Part shown: piece after piece, positions 60,096 through 64,000 of the stretch | Numbering within the stretch: position 1 is the stretch's first letter | How the letters are laid out: every line of letters starts with the position of its first letter | NCBI GenBank assembly: GCA_963793845.1 | Contig: CAWCBG010000014.1 | Location: 1,302,001-1,366,000, forward strand | Length of the DNA: 64,000 nucleotides | Reading direction: 5' to 3' | Origin: CAWCBG01 sp963793845 | Lineage (GTDB): Bacteria > Acidobacteriota > Terriglobia > Terriglobales > Acidobacteriaceae | The notes under the pieces: generated by a model | Told to the model about the DNA's origin: nothing | What the model saw: the letters and a program-made list of their open reading frames with translations, nothing else | Databases searched by the model: none | Position numbers and translations under genes: made by a program

Positions 60096-60758
60096 CTACA
60101 CGTTTTCCGGGAAGAGGTATCCCGCCAGCATGCGCTTCATCTCGGCGATGATGCGATCGCGCTCCTCGCGCGTCGGTTGCTCGTAGGCGTACGCGATCAG
60201 GCGTTCGCCCGCCTCGCTTACCACGCGCAGCATTAGATCGAGCTCCGGAGTGTTGGGAATGCCGAGCCGCTCCAGCATGAAGTTCTTCAGCAGTGCAGGC
60301 AATCCGACATTCGGCGAGGCCTCGCGCTCCTTCGTCGCCGCGCTGATGTAGCGGCCAAACGAGATGGTGCGGAAATCCGGATGCGCGTCGAGATAGACGA
60401 TGTAGGCATCGACCACGCTGTCGAGCACCTTCGCGGGATCGAAGGTCTCAAGGTTGGCGAACTCGCGCTCGATGGTCTTCATCACCGTGTCTTCGAGCGA
60501 GGCGCGAAACTGCTCGACATGGCGCACGGCGATGGCGTCGATGATCGTCTGCTTGTCGGGGAAGAAACGATACAGCGCGCCAATCGACAGCCCAGCTTCT
60601 GCGGCGATGCGCGTGGTAGTGACGTCTTCCAGCGGCATCTGCTCCAGCAGGGAACTGGCGGCATCGAGTACTCGCTGCACCGTGTGGTGGCTGCGGGACT
60701 GCACGGGGAGCCGGCGCCCGGGGGTTGTTTCTGCTAGAGAGTGTTTGGGTGCGGGCAT
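60096..60758 (-). CDS. TetR-family transcriptional regulator
   Basis: This 220-residue regulator has a TetR N-terminal helix-turn-helix (VQRVLDAASSLLEQMPLEDVTTTRIAAEAGLSIGALYRFFPDKQTI at about 28-75) and a helical C-terminal ligand domain. Its start codon lies inside the 3' end of the preceding gene (25-base overlap), so the two are co-transcribed. It faces the epimerase gene and may regulate it, although the convergent arrangement makes this uncertain. Confidence 0.93.
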   Translation of the reverse strand: MPAPKHSLAETTPGRRLPVQSRSHHTVQRVLDAASSLLEQMPLEDVTTTRIAAEAGLSIGALYRFFPDKQTIIDAIAVRHVEQFRASLEDTVMKTIEREFANLETFDPAKVLDSVVDAYIVYLDAHPDFRTISFGRYISAATKEREASPNVGLPALLKNFMLERLGIPNTPELDLMLRVVSEAGERLIAYAYEQPTREERDRIIAEMKRMLAGYLFPENV

Positions 60759-61534
60759 GTAACCTGATCGAAATGTCGGCGCCAGTTTGTCGCCATGAAA
60801 CCCGAAAGCTGTGAATCGAGTCTACTCTTGTGTTTGAGAGCCATTCCAATGAAATAAGCCCTGGGAGTTCCGCGCTTGAATATCAGCGCACGCGTAGTGA
60901 AGCCGTTGGGCAGTTTTCTCCCAAATTGTTCGCAAAGCGCTCTCACTTGCTCTGGGTGCGGACCGGAACGACACAGGTGATGGTATACAAGTACCGACTG
61001 CCCACGCTTAACAAACTCCTGGATTTCATTCCAGAGAGTGTACTTTGGACCTGTTTTCGGAGCAGTTGCGCTGGCCGACTGACATTCGATGCCGTTGTCA
61101 GGGTCAAGAAACACAACCTCGGCACGTTCGGTTTGCTTTAAGGCAAGTTCCAGCCACGCTTGCCTAGATCTGGCTCGCTCGGTCGCCGTCACACCGGCGA
61201 GGTGGAGGTTAGCCTCGTAGAAGATGGTGTCCTTCGGAAATATGTTGCTACTGCGAATAATATCGACTCGGCGGTTCTGAACAATCACGTTACCCTGTGG
61301 GTCAATAAGAAGCCTGCGAAGCTCACATAAGAGCTCGTCATCGCAGCCTCGATACTTCGCTTGGTTTTTCACCAAGTAACCAACGTGTTTTCCGTCTCCA
61401 TTTGATTCGGTGAGATTCACCAGATACCAGACAATTGCAAGGCTCAATCGATCCATGCTGTCTCTGCAGCATAGAGCCCTCAACAGCCCGTACTTTCCAA
61501 AATCACCTACATCCCCCGTGTAACGGTCTTGCAC
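60734..61534 (-). CDS. Conserved protein of unknown function (DRYTGDVGDFGKYGLLR type)
   Basis: The product is 266 residues. The N-terminus MQDRYTGDVGDFGKYGLLRAL is, from memory, that of a scattered family of unknown function found in unrelated bacteria. Other notable motifs are EVVFLDPDNGIE near residue 140 and VLVYHHLCR near 180, which resemble ends of beta strands in a Rossmann-like or nuclease-like fold; the acidic DPDNG and the HH could be active-site residues. No signal or membrane helix is seen. Its base composition is visibly lower in G+C than its neighbours, which suggests recent transfer. Its last 25 bases overlap the TetR start. Confidence 0.8.
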   Translation of the reverse strand: MQDRYTGDVGDFGKYGLLRALCCRDSMDRLSLAIVWYLVNLTESNGDGKHVGYLVKNQAKYRGCDDELLCELRRLLIDPQGNVIVQNRRVDIIRSSNIFPKDTIFYEANLHLAGVTATERARSRQAWLELALKQTERAEVVFLDPDNGIECQSASATAPKTGPKYTLWNEIQEFVKRGQSVLVYHHLCRSGPHPEQVRALCEQFGRKLPNGFTTRALIFKRGTPRAYFIGMALKHKSRLDSQLSGFMATNWRRHFDQVTCPHPNTL

Positions 61535-61558
61535 CTGTTTACCTCGTAACCCCCGAAT

Positions 61559-62104
61559 TCACACTCCCACCACATCGCTCCTGCGCTCCATCAGCACCAC
61601 ATCGCGCCAGCGTCCATCGAGGCAGCCCAGCCGCTCGCGGATGCCGACCACGCGAAAGCCACACTGCTCGTGGGCTTTGAGGCTGGCGATGTTCTCGGGA
61701 AAAATCCCTGCCTGCAAGGTCCAGATACCCTCGCGCTCCGAAGCGGCCACCAGAGCTTCCAGCAGCTTTGAACCTATCGTCAGTCCGCGCGCCCGCTCGG
61801 CGACGTAAACGCTGACCTCGGCGACGCCGGCATACACGCAGCGGCTGGAAACACCGCTGAGCGCCGCCCATCCAATCACGTCGTTGTTCTGTTGCGCTAC
61901 CAAGCGGCACGACTTCAAATGGCCTGCATCCCATTTTTCCCACTCGGGAGTCGAGGTTTCAAAGGTGGCGTTGCCGGTGGCGATGCCTTCGGCGTAGATA
62001 GCCCGAACCGAAGGCCAATCGGTCGCGGTCATGCCGTGCAAGGCTATTTCCGGTGCGGACGGACTCTGAATTGCCGAAACATTGCTCTGTTCTATGTCAC
62101 TCAT
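61559..62104 (-). CDS. GNAT N-acetyltransferase, phosphinothricin-acetyltransferase-like
   Basis: The 181-residue protein has the pat/bar-type pattern: MTATDWPSVRAIYAEGIATGNATFET at the N-terminus, IGWAALSGVSSRCVYAGVAEVSVYV, the acetyl-CoA loop ARGLTIGSKLLEAL (R-x-x-G-x-G/S-like) and GFRVVGIRERLGCLDGRWRDVVLMERR. Members acetylate amino acids such as methionine sulfone or phosphinothricin; true resistance cannot be claimed. It follows 24 bases behind the unknown-function gene on the same strand. Confidence 0.9.
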   Translation of the reverse strand: MSDIEQSNVSAIQSPSAPEIALHGMTATDWPSVRAIYAEGIATGNATFETSTPEWEKWDAGHLKSCRLVAQQNNDVIGWAALSGVSSRCVYAGVAEVSVYVAERARGLTIGSKLLEALVAASEREGIWTLQAGIFPENIASLKAHEQCGFRVVGIRERLGCLDGRWRDVVLMERRSDVVGV

Positions 62105-62225
62105 TTCGTTTCCAAGTAACAGGTACAGTTGACATTATGACACGAGCAAGGTATAAAAGCGAAAGAGAGTTCTCGTTCTTGTTCGAAGCGGGCCGCTCTT
62201 GATGACATCAAAGCAAGTGGGGAAA

Positions 62226-62254
62226 AGCAGATCCCTCGCTGCGCTCGTGATGAC
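62226..62254. repeat. Short REP-like repeat (AGCAGATCCCTCGCTGCGCTCG...GATGAC)
   Basis: This 29-base segment has the form of a half-unit of the GTCATTCCGAGCGAAGCGAGGAATCTGCT repeats found in many Acidobacteria and other soil bacteria, related in style to the palindromic units at 13.6 and 22-24 kb. It lies in the 271-base gap before hpnH, which is otherwise filled by an A/G-rich stretch with small repeated words (AGCGAAAAGCGAAAAGCG). Confidence 0.5.
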
Positions 62255-62375
62255 AAATCAGTTCGTGATGACGATTCGGCCGGTGCGGGGGTCGTAAACG
62301 GCTGATAGTCAACCGAGAGCGAAGCCGACAGCTAATAGCCGACAGCGAAAAGCGAAAAGCGTCCCAGGAGCATAC

Positions 62376-63479
<1,104 letters not shown>

Positions 63480-63483
63480 GAAA

Positions 63484-63570
63484 CACCACAGAGGCACTGA
63501 GACACAGAGAAAACCGTTTAAAAGAAAAACAAGAAATTGCCGTTCTCCGTGTCTCTGTGCCTCTGTGGTG
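63484..63570. repeat. Long inverted repeat (CACCACAGAGGCAC type)
   Basis: Two 28-base arms, CACCACAGAGGCACTGAGAC... and ...GTGCCTCTGTGGTG, match in 26 of 28 positions around a 31-base A-rich centre. It lies directly after the hpnH stop and would form a strong hairpin, so it may end the transcript. Sequences of this CAGAGGCACAGAGACACAGAG type recur in many environmental bacteria. Confidence 0.8.
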
Positions 63571-63603
63571 AATTAGTTCTGGCGAAAGGCGAACAGCGGC
63601 CCT

Positions 63604-64000
63604 ATGAGCGAACCGCAGCACATGCATCTCAGTTCCGCCGATCCTGACACGCTTGAAGTGGCAGAGGGAACCGTCCACGACAAGATCGAGGGCTGGATCC
63701 CCGATCTCGCCACCGAAGCCGAACTTCGCGAGGCGTTAGAGAAGGCCTTCGACTATCGCGGCGATGTCACCATCACCCGCAAGGACGGATCGCGCGTGGA
63801 AGGCTACATCTTCGATCGCCGCAATGGCAGCACGCTGGCCGATTCGGTGGTGCGCGTCATCCCGCAAGACTCACGCGAGAAGATTTCCATCCCCTACTCT
63901 GACATTGCTGCCCTGGCGTTTAGTGGGCGCGACACCGCTGCCGGCAAAAGCTGGGAGGCCTGGGTGCGCAAGTATTGGGAGAGGAAGGCTGCTGGCGAAA
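63604..64000 (+). CDS. Hypothetical protein, 3' end outside window
   Basis: From the ATG at 63604 the frame is open to the window end (132 codons). The visible part is acidic at the start and then contains VHDKIEGWIPDLATEAELREALEKAFDYRGDVTITR, KDGSRVEGYIFDRR and KISIPYSDIAALAFSGRDTAAG-type segments, which suggest a small beta-rich domain. The Gly-x-Ala-Gly-Lys-Ser-like stretch (DTAAGKSWEAW) is not a complete Walker A motif. It lies 124 bases after hpnH and probably belongs to the same locus. Function unknown. Confidence 0.7.
   Translation, partial: MSEPQHMHLSSADPDTLEVAEGTVHDKIEGWIPDLATEAELREALEKAFDYRGDVTITRKDGSRVEGYIFDRRNGSTLADSVVRVIPQDSREKISIPYSDIAALAFSGRDTAAGKSWEAWVRKYWERKAAGE

Noticed and set aside
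61559..62104. A herbicide-resistance (pat/bar) gene
   Set aside because: The GNAT fold and motifs fit the broad family, but most members acetylate other amino acids; resistance cannot be claimed from sequence.

Overview
The window looks like chromosomal DNA of a soil-type Acidobacteriota (Terriglobia / Koribacter-like). The pointers are a large Oar-like TonB-dependent receptor with an N-terminal carboxypeptidase-regulatory domain, two CRTAC1-type proteins (FG-GAP repeats plus ASPIC/UnbV domain), big TPR proteins, a TIGR03118-type protein, an Hsp20 with a DUF2934-like N-terminus, the hopanoid enzyme HpnH, and dispersed palindromic repeats of a kind common in that phylum. This assignment is inferred from gene content. 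No rRNA or ribosomal protein gene is present to confirm it.

Layout. 1-7.2 kb: branched-chain amino acid biosynthesis: the end of ilvC, then ilvE, a LysR regulator on the other strand, and a tight leuABCD cluster whose LeuA lacks the C-terminal leucine-binding domain. 7.5-10.6 kb: a Tat-exported ferritin-like protein, a TatA gene, a DUF481 outer-membrane protein and a small membrane protein. 10.7-13 kb: the trehalose pair otsB-otsA. 13.5-24.2 kb: a repeat-rich stretch. A roughly 665-bp noncoding repeat occurs twice in opposite orientation. One copy is split by an IS630-family element and the other by an IS1182-like element. Between the arms lie Hsp20, an M50 protease with CBS domains, a cytochrome c, two universal stress proteins, a ClC-family chloride protein and tRNA-Arg(CCT). 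24.2-30.5 kb: a minus-strand run of response regulator, sensor kinase, outer-membrane porin and cupredoxin-like protein, divergent from a secreted TIGR03118-type protein.

31-55 kb is the most distinctive part: a secreted BNR/VPS10 beta-propeller protein, small membrane and exported proteins, then a block that resembles a glycan-utilisation locus. It holds TPR protein, CRTAC1, a large GH5/GH42-like glycosidase, a seven-heme cytochrome, a LacI regulator, an Oar-like TonB receptor, a second TPR protein, a second CRTAC1 and a SASA-type sialate O-acetylesterase. Three copies of a 16-bp LacI-type palindrome (AGAATAAC + inverted half) sit before the receptor (two) and the esterase (one). This suggests a single regulon covering uptake, hydrolysis, deacetylation and the paired CRTAC1/TPR proteins of unknown function.

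55-64 kb: M1 aminopeptidase, two small unknown proteins, a nucleotide-sugar-epimerase-like dehydrogenase, a TetR regulator overlapping an unusual conserved protein of unknown function, a GNAT acetyltransferase, hpnH, and the start of an unidentified gene that runs off the window. No CRISPR array, phage module or known defence operon is visible.
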